The position numbers and the translations under genes are program-made. From an uncultured Pseudomonadota bacterium (GTDB lineage: Bacteria; Pseudomonadota; Gammaproteobacteria; Burkholderiales; Methylophilaceae), in the NCBI GenBank assembly GCA_903846555.1, contig CAINBI010000072.1, forward strand, positions 1 through 48,208: a DNA stretch of 48,208 nt. Direction: 5' to 3'. Position 1 is the first letter of the stretch. Each line of letters opens with the position of its first letter. Of this stretch, positions 9,365 through 19,481 are shown one piece after another. Under the pieces are notes generated by a model, which worked only from the letters and a program-made list of their open reading frames with translations, was not told the DNA's origin and searched no databases.

Positions 9365-11209
9365 ATGATGCTCAAGCAAATAATGATCAAGGCCAAACAA
9401 CGCTGGAACAAGCGGCTTGTTCTGTTTTTTGCGTTGTTAGTGAGTGCTTGTTTTGCGCAAGCGGATGAACACCATAATGATCACCGTTATCAAGTAGAAA
9501 TTTTAGCGCCCGCACCATTCAATACGCTGCTGGAAAAACATCTACAAATCATCAAATGGCGTGATAATCCACGCATCAACCAAGCTGAGTGGCAACGGTT
9601 ACTCAATGTTGCGCCGCAAAATATCAAAGAGATTTTAGCCACTGAAGGCTACTTTTCACCGACTATTACGCCTACGCTTGAAAAAACAGAGGGCCTTGAT
9701 ATTGCTAAATTCACGGTAGAACTTGGCGCGCCAGTATTAATTAACAGTGTTGAGCTAAAATTCACTGGCGCAATCACCCAGCAAACGCAAGACTCCCAAC
9801 TTAAAGATTCCTCACCAAACATACAAAAACTCCGTGAAGAATGGGGGCTGCAAAAAGGCCAGACTTTTCGTCAGGAAGATTGGGCGTTAACCAAGCAAAA
9901 GTTGCTGACCAGCCTACTGGTAGAACGCTTTCCGAACGCTAGCATTACTAGCAGCAAGGCGGAAATCAACTTGGAATCGCACACCGTTGCGCTATTGGTT
10001 GAAGCCGATAGTGGGCCAGCCTTCCAATTTGGCGCGCTGAGTATTACGGGCTTAAAGCGTTACCGTAACCGTATCGTAGAAAACCTAAATCCTATCCAAC
10101 CCAATAGCATTTACACGCAGGCCAGCTTACTGACTTTTCAAACACGCTTGCAGGAAAGTGGCTATTTTAAAAGCGTCGAAGTAACGGCTGATACTAAATC
10201 TGCAAGTTTAGATGCTAACAACGAAACCTCACCGACCAAGGGTGTAGCGGCCAATAGTGCACCGATTAAAGTCGCTGTAGAAGAAAATAAAAGTATTAAA
10301 GTTGGCATCGGCGCTGGTTACAGCACCAATACAGGTGCCCGCACCCAACTTAGCTATGACGATCTTGATTTGCTGAACCGTGGTTGGCGCTTGAATAGCA
10401 GCTTAAAACTTGAACAAAAAGCGCAGTTTTTAGGTGGCCAAGTTCTATTACCCATCACCAAAAAAGGCTATCTTGACAGCATTAACGGCAGCTTGAGTAG
10501 CACTAATATTGAAGGACAAACCGTCTCTTCCAGCGTAGTTGGGGTTAGACGCACATGGGGTCCGCGTAAACTTGAGCAGTATGTAGGTGCCAACTATCTG
10601 ATTGAACAACAGAGTGTGGACGGTGGCGATACCACCACAAAAAAAGTCGGCAGTTTATCTTACGGCATCACGTTAAGGCACACAGACAACGATCTTGCGC
10701 CGACCAAAGGCTATCTATTTAATGCGCAGTTTGCGGTTGCACCATTTGACCAATTATCTGATGGTCGCTTTTTGCAAAGCCACATCAAAACACAAGCGTA
10801 TTACCCGCTGACTAGCAGCACACAATTGATCGCCCGTGCAGAAGGCGGCATGGTGAATGGTAAAAATGGTGCGCCAGAAGCCTTTCTATTTCGCGCTGGT
10901 GGCGACCAATCTGTGCGCGGCTATGCTTTTCAGAGCTTAGGCATTAAAGAAGGTGACGCAATTGTAGGTGCAAAATACTTGGCTACCGGTAGTATTGAAC
11001 TGGTGCAATGGCTGACCAGCCAATGGGGTGCCGCAGTATTTGTGGATTTCGGTAATGCCGCCAACCAGATTGAGGATTTAAAACCAGTGTATGGCTATGG
11101 ATTAGGCGTGCGCTGGAAAAGCCCACTGGGCCCTATCGGCGCAGACATTGCCTATGGACAGGCAACCGATGAATACCGATTCCATTTTAATATTGGGGTA
11201 GCCTTTTGA
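9365..11209 (+). CDS. tamA: TamA, outer-membrane subunit of the translocation and assembly module
   Basis: BamA-superfamily outer-membrane protein of 614 residues. A signal peptide (K-R-L-V-L-F-F-A-L-L-V-S-A-C-F-A-Q-A) precedes periplasmic POTRA domains, the last ending around Y-F-K-S-V-E-V. The C-terminal half is a 16-stranded barrel with the conserved F-R-A-G-G-D-Q-S-V-R-G-Y (the family's lid-loop RGY motif) and an aromatic C-terminal residue (F). Together with TamB it forms an envelope-spanning complex implicated in inserting some outer-membrane proteins and in phospholipid transport. Its stop codon overlaps the start of tamB, so the two are translationally coupled. The autotransporter at 31532-34981 is a possible client. 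Confidence 0.95.
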   Translation: MMLKQIMIKAKQRWNKRLVLFFALLVSACFAQADEHHNDHRYQVEILAPAPFNTLLEKHLQIIKWRDNPRINQAEWQRLLNVAPQNIKEILATEGYFSPTITPTLEKTEGLDIAKFTVELGAPVLINSVELKFTGAITQQTQDSQLKDSSPNIQKLREEWGLQKGQTFRQEDWALTKQKLLTSLLVERFPNASITSSKAEINLESHTVALLVEADSGPAFQFGALSITGLKRYRNRIVENLNPIQPNSIYTQASLLTFQTRLQESGYFKSVEVTADTKSASLDANNETSPTKGVAANSAPIKVAVEENKSIKVGIGAGYSTNTGARTQLSYDDLDLLNRGWRLNSSLKLEQKAQFLGGQVLLPITKKGYLDSINGSLSSTNIEGQTVSSSVVGVRRTWGPRKLEQYVGANYLIEQQSVDGGDTTTKKVGSLSYGITLRHTDNDLAPTKGYLFNAQFAVAPFDQLSDGRFLQSHIKTQAYYPLTSSTQLIARAEGGMVNGKNGAPEAFLFRAGGDQSVRGYAFQSLGIKEGDAIVGAKYLATGSIELVQWLTSQWGAAVFVDFGNAANQIEDLKPVYGYGLGVRWKSPLGPIGADIAYGQATDEYRFHFNIGVAF

Positions 11210-14200
11210 TATTACGCCGCTACTTTTTAATGTGTATCGTCAGTTTCGCGCTGTTGGCCTTTACCCCTGCCAGAGGTGAAATGTCGATTAGCGCCAATAC
11301 CAGCCTAGATACCTTTAGCTACGACATTGATAACATTCACCTTAAACTGGAAAATCTAGAGGCGCGTTGGCAGCTCTCGCCGTTTGGCGATGGCAAATTA
11401 CTGGTTGAAAAAATGCAGGCTAAACGGCTTATCATCACACTGCACGATGATGTTAAGAGAACCGATGATTCTGGCCTGCCAGATCATATTAAACCGCCCT
11501 TTCCTATCAAAATTAAGCAAGCTGAAGTGTCCGAAGTGGTGCTTGTTAGTGCGGGTAAAACCCAAATTTTTAGCCATGTGAATTTTGATCTGGAAGCTGA
11601 TGCCAAAACCATACGGCTAAATCAACTGAACGCAGGCACACCATGGGGTGAAACCGCAATTTCACTGGAAATGAGCACGTCAAAACCATTTGCGCTTAAT
11701 GGCACTGCCACACTTAAACAAGCTGACAACGACACGCCTTATGATGTTAAAACCAAGCTCTCTGGAGACCTGCAAACAATACATTTTGAAAGCACCGCAA
11801 TGCTGGCAAAACAAAATGGTAAATTTTCAACTTATCAAGAAGCGAATAAATCGCCAGACAAAATAGCGCCAGCAGCCCGCGTAACTGCTGATGGTCAGCT
11901 TGGCTTGGCAGAGGATTATCCGCTAACAATTCGTGCCAACATCTCCGAACTCAACCCTCAGCACTGGGGCAACTACCCTGCCGCCAAAATCAATATGCAA
12001 GTGCACGTACAAGGCAAACTGTTACCAGAAATGTTGTTAAATTTACAGTTTTCCACACACAACAGCCAATGGCAAAACCAAGCTTTGGCAAGTTCAGGCA
12101 AGCTAGTGATTGCAGGCAAAAAAATTAGCACTATCGACCTGCAAGCGGCTATTGCCAATAATATAATTAAAGCCCAAGGCAGTTTAGGTCAGCTAGATAG
12201 CAAGCTAGAATGGGCGGCAGAGTTAGCTGACCTCACGAAATTTGGTGCAGATTATTCTGGCGCAGTGAGCGCAAAAGGTTCGCTAGCAGGCACTTTTGAA
12301 AACCTAGCGTTGCAATTAAATTTGAGTGTGAAAAAACTGCATTTACCCGGTGGTATTCAGGTGGATAAATTAGACGGTCAGGCGATGATGATGCCCGAAG
12401 AACATGGCAAAGTTGCAGGGGAGTTTAAAATCAGCGCCTTGCAATATGGCAAACATCCCCTGCTGGATGGCCAAATCACGTTAAAAGGTACACGGTCAAA
12501 CCATCAACTTAATGTCGCGGCACAGGGCAAAGACTTTAAATTAACAAGCCAGTTACAGGGCCGTTTAGCCACCTTAGAACATTGGCTGGGTATGCTTCAA
12601 AGCCTTGTGTATGATGGTGTTGCACCGATTACACTCACGGCACCAGCACCGCTTAATGTAGCTAGAAACACCGTTAGTTTAGAAAATGCCACCTTACAAC
12701 TGGCAAAAGGTCGCGCTGTGATTGATCTGTTAAAAGTTGACGCTAGTGGCTTTGCTAGTAAAGGCCGTATTGAGCAACTAGCATTTGAAGATTTACCGAT
12801 AGCACTACTGCGGCTACCAACCACATTGCAAAGTAATGTCGTTTTCTCGGGTAATTGGAATATCAATGCAGGCGAAAATGTAAATGGCAAACTGAGTCTA
12901 TGGCGAGAATCTGGCGATTTAACCATGACCACATCGAACCGCACTATTCAGCCACTTGGTTTGGAAGAGATGAACGCGGATGTGGTCATAGCTAACAACC
13001 TAGCCAATTTTACCGCAAAAATAAATGGCCGCAACTTTGGTAATTTAGATGCCAATCTAACGACAACGCTGACCAAAACCGACGCAGGCTTTGCTTTACT
13101 CGCAAGCGCACCTCTCACTATAAACGGCAAAGCGCAGTTGCATACATTAGCTTGGCTACCGCTACCATCCTCACTCATGGATGCCAATATAGATGGTGAA
13201 CTGGATTTATCGGTTGCAGGTATTGGCACACTGCAAACACCTAATTTAAGCGGTCGTGTAATTGCAAAAAACCTGCGATTGACATTACCCACAGAAGGCG
13301 TGGTGCTTAGCGACGGCACTTTAGAAGCCAGTTTTGACAATGATAAACTTGTCATTAGCCAAGCCGCTTGGAAAGGCGGCGATGGCTATTTAAAATCTAA
13401 TGGGTCAATGATGCTCGCAAAAGGCAAGCCTGTGATTGATTTAGTCTGGACTGCGGACAAATTCACGGTAATCTCACGCGCAGATCGGCTATTGATATTA
13501 AGTGGTTCTGGCAGAACCACCTTAGCGGAAGATCTGCTGAGCATTTCTGGCGATTTCATGATGAATAAAGGCTTGATTGAACTTGCCAATGAAGACACGC
13601 CAACACTAGGCGATGATGTTGTGATACTTGGGCAATCAGCATCAAACCCAGAACCTGCAGTTAAACTATTATTGAATGCCTTACATATCAACTTGGGCGA
13701 ATCATTTAAATTGCGTGGCCGTGGTTTAGAGGCTGAACTTACAGGCGACTTAACACTAAACGGCCTCACGCAATATCACCCGCATACCGAAGGCGGCATT
13801 CAGGTTAAAAAAGGCACATACATGACCTATGGGCAAGTATTAACCATAGAACGTGGCATTTTGAACTTTAGCGGCACCTTAGATAATCCAGGCATCAACA
13901 TCCGTGCCATGCGTAATAGCGCACCAATTAATGCGGGCATCGAGATTAGCGGTAGCGTTTTTCTACCTGTCACCAAACTTGTTTCAGACCCTAATGTGGC
14001 TGATAGTGAAAAGCTTTCATGGTTGGTGCTCGGTCATGGCATGGACCAAACCACCAAAAATGATTACGGTATGCTGTCTCTTGCCGCTGGGGTTATTCTG
14101 TCTCAAGGCCAATCAGTACCGCTGCAAACGCAAATGGCACGCGCTGCTGGGCTAGATGAACTCAGTTTTTCAGGCGGAAATGCAAGCAGTGCATCCCTTG

Positions 14201-14370
14201 TTTTTGGCAAGCAACTCTCATCCAAACTTTACCTCAGCTATGTCAAAAGCATCAGCGGCTTATTAGACGTTGCAAGGCTTACGTTTAACGTCACCCCGCG
14301 CTGGTCACTACGGGCGGAGGCTGGCACAGAAAGCGCGGTTGATGTGCTGTATACTTTCAGCTTCAAATAA
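11206..14370 (+). CDS. tamB: TamB, inner-membrane/periplasmic subunit of the translocation and assembly module
   Basis: A 1054-residue member of the AsmA-like/DUF490 bridge-protein family, somewhat shorter than the 1259-residue Escherichia coli TamB. A single N-terminal signal anchor (F-L-M-C-I-V-S-F-A-L-L-A-F) is followed by a long repetitive beta-rich region that forms a hydrophobic groove, and a C-terminal DUF490 domain with Y-G-Q-V-L-T-I-E-R-G-I-L-N-F-S-G and L-S-W-L-V-L-G. It begins with TTG at 11206, overlapping the tamA stop by 4 bp, with GGGG 7 bases upstream; an ATG at 11230 is a less favoured alternative. The pair tamA-tamB is the usual arrangement. Confidence 0.93.
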   Translation: MILRRYFLMCIVSFALLAFTPARGEMSISANTSLDTFSYDIDNIHLKLENLEARWQLSPFGDGKLLVEKMQAKRLIITLHDDVKRTDDSGLPDHIKPPFPIKIKQAEVSEVVLVSAGKTQIFSHVNFDLEADAKTIRLNQLNAGTPWGETAISLEMSTSKPFALNGTATLKQADNDTPYDVKTKLSGDLQTIHFESTAMLAKQNGKFSTYQEANKSPDKIAPAARVTADGQLGLAEDYPLTIRANISELNPQHWGNYPAAKINMQVHVQGKLLPEMLLNLQFSTHNSQWQNQALASSGKLVIAGKKISTIDLQAAIANNIIKAQGSLGQLDSKLEWAAELADLTKFGADYSGAVSAKGSLAGTFENLALQLNLSVKKLHLPGGIQVDKLDGQAMMMPEEHGKVAGEFKISALQYGKHPLLDGQITLKGTRSNHQLNVAAQGKDFKLTSQLQGRLATLEHWLGMLQSLVYDGVAPITLTAPAPLNVARNTVSLENATLQLAKGRAVIDLLKVDASGFASKGRIEQLAFEDLPIALLRLPTTLQSNVVFSGNWNINAGENVNGKLSLWRESGDLTMTTSNRTIQPLGLEEMNADVVIANNLANFTAKINGRNFGNLDANLTTTLTKTDAGFALLASAPLTINGKAQLHTLAWLPLPSSLMDANIDGELDLSVAGIGTLQTPNLSGRVIAKNLRLTLPTEGVVLSDGTLEASFDNDKLVISQAAWKGGDGYLKSNGSMMLAKGKPVIDLVWTADKFTVISRADRLLILSGSGRTTLAEDLLSISGDFMMNKGLIELANEDTPTLGDDVVILGQSASNPEPAVKLLLNALHINLGESFKLRGRGLEAELTGDLTLNGLTQYHPHTEGGIQVKKGTYMTYGQVLTIERGILNFSGTLDNPGINIRAMRNSAPINAGIEISGSVFLPVTKLVSDPNVADSEKLSWLVLGHGMDQTTKNDYGMLSLAAGVILSQGQSVPLQTQMARAAGLDELSFSGGNASSASLVFGKQLSSKLYLSYVKSISGLLDVARLTFNVTPRWSLRAEAGTESAVDVLYTFSFK

Positions 14371-14471
14371 ACCTCATTTAGTTCGAATAAAGCTGATAAT
14401 CAGCGCACAAAGTAAACCCAAGTGCGCACTAAATCTTTTACCGCAAACTTGAAAAAATATCTGGAAAATAA

Positions 14472-15071
<600 letters not shown>

Positions 15072-15092
15072 GAATATTGGGAATAAAGAAAT

Positions 15093-15836
15093 ATGGGTTT
15101 AGCTTCAGAAGCATTGCAGTTTTTACGCACGACGCAAAATGGTGTACTTTCAACTTTTTCAGTGAAATTTTCGGGTTATCCCTTTGGCTCAGTCGCACCA
15201 TTTGTGTTGGATCATAACGGTCAACCCGTTATTTTAATTAGCACCATTGCAGAACATACCAAAAACATCATCGCCAACCCAAAAGTATCATTGCTGGTAT
15301 TTTCTGGCGATGATGATCTACAAGCTAATGCGCGCTTATCCATTATTGGTGAGGCGGTGCGGATTGATAAAGACGATATCAATTTACGCAGCCGTTATTT
15401 GCGCTATTTGCCACAAGCTGCCAGTTATTTTGAGATGCATGACTTTCACTTTTACCGCATTGAAATTGCTCAGATACGTTACATTGCTGGCTTTGGTAAG
15501 ATGGGCTGGGTTTCAAAAGATCAGCTTGCACCAGATGGTATTGATAAAACAAAAATCGCTACTGATTCACAGCTGGCCAATCAAGAAACATCTATTATTG
15601 AACACATGAATGCAGATCACGAAGATAGCTTAATCGCATACTGCAAGCACTTTCACGGCATTGAAGTTGTACACGCCCAAATGTTAGGCATAGATACTGA
15701 AGGCTTCGATGTTAAAGTTGATGTGCCAGCTATCACAACATCAAAAATCATACGCTTCAGTTTCGACCACCCTATCCACGATGCACAATCCGCCAGACTA
15801 GCGCTAGTTGGCATGTCAAAGGCAGCAAAACCATGA
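15093..15836 (+). CDS. HugZ-like heme/flavin-binding split-barrel protein
   Basis: A 247-residue protein with two parts. Residues 1-150 form a pyridoxamine-5'-phosphate-oxidase-like split barrel (G-V-L-S-T-F-S-V-K-F-S-G-Y-P-F-G-S-V, then L-I-S-T-I-A-E-H-T-K-N). The C-terminal part, from about 170, is DUF2470-like with H-M-N-A-D-H-E-D-S-L. This combination is that of the HugZ family, some members of which degrade heme. No heme-uptake gene is nearby, so the role may instead be a general flavin or heme stress function. It overlaps the next gene by 4 bp (ATGA) and follows wrbA closely. Confidence 0.8.
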   Translation: MGLASEALQFLRTTQNGVLSTFSVKFSGYPFGSVAPFVLDHNGQPVILISTIAEHTKNIIANPKVSLLVFSGDDDLQANARLSIIGEAVRIDKDDINLRSRYLRYLPQAASYFEMHDFHFYRIEIAQIRYIAGFGKMGWVSKDQLAPDGIDKTKIATDSQLANQETSIIEHMNADHEDSLIAYCKHFHGIEVVHAQMLGIDTEGFDVKVDVPAITTSKIIRFSFDHPIHDAQSARLALVGMSKAAKP

Positions 15837-16174
15837 TTAGACACCTTAAACTAGGCGCAAGCGTTAGCCTTATTACACTGATATTATTATCACTAGCTTG
15901 GGAAGCCGTATTAGCGCCTTTTAAACCGGGTGGTTCATTGCTTATGCTAAAAGCAGTGCCATTGCTATTACCCTTATTCGGCATACTGGGCGGCAAACGT
16001 TACACCTACAAATGGGCCAGCATGTTCATTTTGATCTATTTCACCGAAGGCGTCGTTAGAGCTTGGTCTGACATTGGCCTTTCTGCCAAACTCGCCATGC
16101 TAGAAGTGCTACTGACGGTAGTATTTTTTATATGCGCTATTTTTTATGCGCGCCTAAGTCGGCGTAATATTTAA
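15833..16174 (+). CDS. DUF2069 small inner-membrane protein
   Basis: A 113-residue protein with about four hydrophobic segments: residues 8-27, 36-53, 60-75 and 85-107. The motif T-Y-K-W-A-S-M-F-I-L-I-Y-F-T-E-G-V-V-R-A is diagnostic of DUF2069, a family of unknown function common in beta- and gammaproteobacteria. The start overlaps the stop of the HugZ-like gene (ATGA). A function cannot be given. Confidence 0.85.
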   Translation: MIRHLKLGASVSLITLILLSLAWEAVLAPFKPGGSLLMLKAVPLLLPLFGILGGKRYTYKWASMFILIYFTEGVVRAWSDIGLSAKLAMLEVLLTVVFFICAIFYARLSRRNI

Positions 16175-16332
16175 GCTCTGGGTGATGCCTAAGTTCTAGC
16201 AATATTTAGCTTAAAACATATTTAATCAACTTGTAAGGTTTACAATGGCAGCTGTACTCAATATGCGTGCCATATTCAGGCTTTTATTAAATTAGCCACT
16301 AACTAAACTTTCGCCCTCAACTATATTTAATC

Positions 16333-17103
16333 ATGAAAATTTTACTCTCAAATGACGACGGTTATTTTGCACCTGGCCTCAATATTCTCGCTGCACACAT
16401 TGCTAAATTAGCTGATATTACAGTGGTTGCACCTGAAAGAAATAGAAGCGGCGCAAGTAATTCACTCACGTTGGATAGGCCTTTAAGCGTTAAAAAAGCA
16501 GCGAATGGCTTTTTTTATGTGAACGGAACGCCAACAGATTGTGTACATATTGCATTAACGGGGCTGATGGACACCATGCCAGACATGGTGATTAGCGGCA
16601 TTAACGATGGTGCTAATATGGGTGACGATACGATTTATTCAGGTACCGTTGCCGCCGCGATGGAAGGCTATTTACTGGGGATCCCATCGATGGCTATTTC
16701 AATGTCACAACATAACTCCACTTATTTTGAAACTGCCGCTAGAGTAGCGGTTGAATTAGTGCAGCACTTTCAACAACATGGCTTTAAATCATCCACTTTG
16801 CTGAATGTAAATGTGCCAGATGTTCCATATGAAGAATTGCAAGGCCGCGTAGTCACGCGCTTAGGCAAGCGCCATAAAGCTGAACCGGTTATTCAACTCA
16901 CAACGCCGCGTAACGAAACCATGTACTGGGTGGGCGCAGCAGGGCAACCGAATGACGGCGGTGAAGGTACGGATTTTTACGCGGTGGTCAACAAGTTAGT
17001 ATCCATTTCGCCAATTCATGTCGATTTAACGAATCATGCGCAATTGGCAGATATTAAAGATTGGCTAGGCTCAGGCAAAAATTATTCAGGAAAGCAGGCT
17101 TAA
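16333..17103 (+). CDS. surE: 5'/3'-nucleotidase SurE
   Basis: A 256-residue metal-dependent phosphatase for nucleoside 5'- and 3'-monophosphates and short polyphosphates, linked to stress survival. The N-terminus [10 protein letters not shown] carries the two catalytic/metal Asp residues (D8, D9). The second conserved block is [14 protein letters not shown] (metal Ser/Asn), and G-T-P-T-D-C-V and [11 protein letters not shown] are the third and fourth. It heads the classical surE-pcm-nlpD cluster. The 158 bp before it hold no gene and presumably contain its promoter. Confidence 0.98.
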   Translation: MKILLSNDDGYFAPGLNILAAHIAKLADITVVAPERNRSGASNSLTLDRPLSVKKAANGFFYVNGTPTDCVHIALTGLMDTMPDMVISGINDGANMGDDTIYSGTVAAAMEGYLLGIPSMAISMSQHNSTYFETAARVAVELVQHFQQHGFKSSTLLNVNVPDVPYEELQGRVVTRLGKRHKAEPVIQLTTPRNETMYWVGAAGQPNDGGEGTDFYAVVNKLVSISPIHVDLTNHAQLADIKDWLGSGKNYSGKQA

Positions 17104-17775
17104 TTGGCACTCATCAGATCAAACACCCAAGCGGGCATAGGCATGACTTCGCTGCGTACACGCGAGCGCATGCTGGTACGTTTACGCGAACAAGGCGTTA
17201 AAGATGAAGTCGTGCTTTCTGCGATTTCTGCAATTCCACGTCATATCTTTGTGGACGAAGCACTCTCGATACGCGCTTATGAAGATGTGTCATTACCGAT
17301 TGGTTTTGGACAAACAATCTCACAGCCTTATATTGTGGCGCGCATGTCAGAGATTTTGCGTCACGGCAAACCTTTATTAAAAGTGCTTGAAATTGGCACC
17401 GGTTGTGGCTATCAAACTGCGGTGCTATCTAGGCTAGCTAAAGAAGTTTACTCTGTAGAACGTATTCGTCCATTAGTGATGAAGGCTCGCGGACATCTAC
17501 GCGAACTTAAATGTATCAATGTGAAATTAGACCATGCAGATGGCAATATGGGTTTGCCGCAACTGGCGCCATTTGATGCTATTTTGGTCACCGCCGCCGC
17601 CAGCCATATTCCACAAGACTTACTAGACCAGTTAGCCATTGGCGGCAGATTGGTGATACCCGTTGGTACCGATGAGCAAATCTTGTATTTGGTAGAACGT
17701 GTATCTCAACTGGATTACCGCCAGACTAAATTAGAAGCTGTGAAATTCGTCCCCTTATTAGGCGGTGTTAGCTAA
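17104..17775 (+). CDS. pcm: Protein-L-isoaspartate O-methyltransferase
   Basis: S-adenosylmethionine-dependent enzyme that methylates L-isoaspartyl residues so that damaged proteins can revert. The Rossmann SAM-binding motif is [16 protein letters not shown]; the preceding [17 protein letters not shown] is the family signature. A TTG directly after the surE stop (17104) gives 223 residues; an ATG at 17143 gives 210, nearer the 208 of Escherichia coli. GCAGG 5 bases before the TTG mildly favours the longer form. Two bases separate it from nlpD, so the three genes form one unit. Confidence 0.96.
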   Translation: MALIRSNTQAGIGMTSLRTRERMLVRLREQGVKDEVVLSAISAIPRHIFVDEALSIRAYEDVSLPIGFGQTISQPYIVARMSEILRHGKPLLKVLEIGTGCGYQTAVLSRLAKEVYSVERIRPLVMKARGHLRELKCINVKLDHADGNMGLPQLAPFDAILVTAAASHIPQDLLDQLAIGGRLVIPVGTDEQILYLVERVSQLDYRQTKLEAVKFVPLLGGVS

Positions 17776-17777
17776 CC

Positions 17778-18791
17778 ATGCATGTTGCTCGCTTTTTTGT
17801 GATCGTATGCCTAGCATTATGCTTTACAAGCTGCGCTAGCCATCAACCAGCACCCGTGATTGATCGCCCTCCCAGCAACAAACCTAGCGCGACATTCAAA
17901 CCAACAGCCATAAGTAAGGCATCTGCTGGCAGGCCTGTTTATAAGGCAGGTGATTGGCGTCCTGACACCTACATTGTAAAAAAAGGTGACACGCTGTTTA
18001 GTATTGGTCTTGAACATGGTTACGACTACAAAGAAATTGCCCAGGCCAATAAGATTAATGCACCATACAATATTAAAGTTGGTCAATCACTTAAATTTAG
18101 CGCATTAAAAGACAAGCCAATAATTGCCGAGAACAAACCGGCACAGACAAACAATGATGGCGTTGAGATTAGCCCTATTAGCAATACTGATTCAAGCGCG
18201 GTCAGCACAACAAAAACTGCACCCGAAATTGTAGTAATTACAGAGCCTAAAGCCATACGCGAGCCGTATAGCGACGAAGCTTTTAAAAAACCACTCCCAG
18301 TCACGAAGCCTGTGGTTGAAAAAGCAGTCGCCTTAGCCACCACCACTCAACCCGTAGCCAAAACACCCACTGACACAACAACTAAGCCTAAAACAGAGGT
18401 AAAACCGAGTGTGGAATCGCCTGAAGACATAGATTGGGCTTGGCCGACCAAAGGTAAAGTCGTTGCAGGTTTTAATGAATCGAGTAATAAAGGGGTTGAT
18501 ATTGCAGGCAGTATTGGGCAAACCGTGAACGCTGCGGCTGCTGGCAAAGTAATTTATAGTGGCTCAGATTTACGTGGCTACGGTAAGTTAGTCATTATCA
18601 AACATAACACCACTTACTTATCGGTTTACGCACATAATAGTCAAATTGTAATAAAAGAGGGCGATTATGTGAGCCGAGGTCAAAAAATCGCGGAAATGGG
18701 TAACACCGATAGCAACTCAGTAATGCTGCATTTTGAAATTCGCCGCCAAGGTAAATCTGTAGACCCTAGTAAGTATTTAGCGGCAAACTAA
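17778..18791 (+). CDS. nlpD: NlpD/LppB-type lipoprotein, amidase activator
   Basis: A 337-residue outer-membrane lipoprotein (lipobox C-F-T-S-C) with a LysM peptidoglycan-binding domain at about 62-108 (Y-I-V-K-K-G-D-T-L-F-S-I) and a C-terminal LytM/M23 domain. The LytM site is degenerate: N-K-G-V-D-I-A-G where active enzymes have His, and M-L-H-F-E-I-R instead of H-x-H. This is the same pattern as Escherichia coli NlpD, which does not cut peptidoglycan itself but activates the amidase AmiC for cell separation. The middle is a Pro/Thr/Lys-rich linker. In many proteobacteria rpoS follows; here a repeat element begins 14 bp after the stop and no sigma factor is present. Confidence 0.94.
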   Translation: MHVARFFVIVCLALCFTSCASHQPAPVIDRPPSNKPSATFKPTAISKASAGRPVYKAGDWRPDTYIVKKGDTLFSIGLEHGYDYKEIAQANKINAPYNIKVGQSLKFSALKDKPIIAENKPAQTNNDGVEISPISNTDSSAVSTTKTAPEIVVITEPKAIREPYSDEAFKKPLPVTKPVVEKAVALATTTQPVAKTPTDTTTKPKTEVKPSVESPEDIDWAWPTKGKVVAGFNESSNKGVDIAGSIGQTVNAAAAGKVIYSGSDLRGYGKLVIIKHNTTYLSVYAHNSQIVIKEGDYVSRGQKIAEMGNTDSNSVMLHFEIRRQGKSVDPSKYLAAN

Positions 18792-18805
18792 ATAATATTT
18801 AATTA

Positions 18806-18978
18806 GAGACCTTTGCACGAAGCTGAATTAGCCGCGATTTAATATAAAACCCCTGATTATCGTCATTCCCGCGTAGGCGGGAATCTAGGCGAATCAACCA
18901 CTTAACTGGATTCCCGCCTACGCGGGAATGACAGTGTAGATAGGTTTTTGGGTTTAAATGCGCTCGTGCAAAGGTCTC
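18806..18978 (+). mobile_element. 173-bp MITE-like element, copy 2
   Basis: The cleanest copy. Terminal inverted repeats are GAGACCTTTGCACGA at the left and its inverse GCTCGTGCAAAGGTCTC at the right. The exact 5-bp duplication AATTA is present at 18801-18805 and 18979-18983. The core at 18861-18932 is two palindromes (GTCATTCCCGCG-TAG-GCGGGAATC and its inverted partner) around a spacer containing GGCGAATCAACCACTTAACT. It has no coding frame. It begins 14 bp after nlpD and may act as its transcription stop through the hairpins. Confidence 0.88.
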
Positions 18979-19033
18979 AATTAAAATTTAATCGATCAAT
19001 ATAACGCTAGAATCTTTAAGGTGAAAATATCAA

Positions 19034-19393
19034 ATGGCTCGAAATACAGACCCCAATAAATACAGTAAAAACAAAGACATTAAGCCTGATAGTCTATTCA
19101 GCAATATTGTCGCAATTGTACGCTTCGGACTTTTGCTGATGGGCATTATAGGTCTCTCAATGGAGGTTTTTAAAGATGATGGATGGTTAAGAACTGCGTT
19201 TAACAAGCTCTTTGCATCAAGCTCTAGCTTGATACTAATACCAGTGATAGTGATTGCCTTGTGGCTGCTTAACCGCTGGATGACCTCTCCTAATAAATCA
19301 GAAACTTCTAAAAGAGGTGAGCTTCCAATGTATGCCATGATGGCGGTTGGCGTCTATTATGCATTTAACTTACTCACAACAGGCTCTTTTTAA
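19034..19393 (+). CDS. Small predicted membrane protein, function unknown
   Basis: A 119-residue protein that I do not recognise. A polar N-terminus of 22 residues is followed by three hydrophobic stretches: about 23-45 (I-V-A-I-V-R-F-G-L-L-L-M-G-I-I-G-L), 63-84 (S-L-I-L-I-P-V-I-V-I-A-L-W-L-L) and 97-115 (M-Y-A-M-M-A-V-G-V-Y-Y-A-F). AAGGTG lies about 11 bases before the ATG. It stands alone between the repeat element and a bidirectional terminator, where rpoS stands in related clusters, but it bears no likeness to a sigma factor. Confidence 0.7.
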   Translation: MARNTDPNKYSKNKDIKPDSLFSNIVAIVRFGLLLMGIIGLSMEVFKDDGWLRTAFNKLFASSSSLILIPVIVIALWLLNRWMTSPNKSETSKRGELPMYAMMAVGVYYAFNLLTTGSF

Positions 19394-19422
19394 TACGATA
19401 TTTTATAGCCTCCCTCACCAAT

Positions 19423-19450
19423 AAAAAAGCGGCTGATAAGCCGCTTTTTT
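19423..19450. terminator. Bidirectional Rho-independent terminator
   Basis: Perfect stem AGCGGCT/AGCCGCT flanked by A6 on the left and T6 on the right. It sits between the converging small membrane-protein gene and the thioredoxin-like gene and can serve both strands. Confidence 0.9.
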
Positions 19451-19481
19451 ATTAGAAAATCACTCGCTAAAAATAGCTCAG

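Noticed and set aside
17778-18791. NlpD as an active peptidoglycan endopeptidase
   Set aside because: The zinc-binding His positions of the M23 site are replaced, exactly as in activator-type NlpD proteins.
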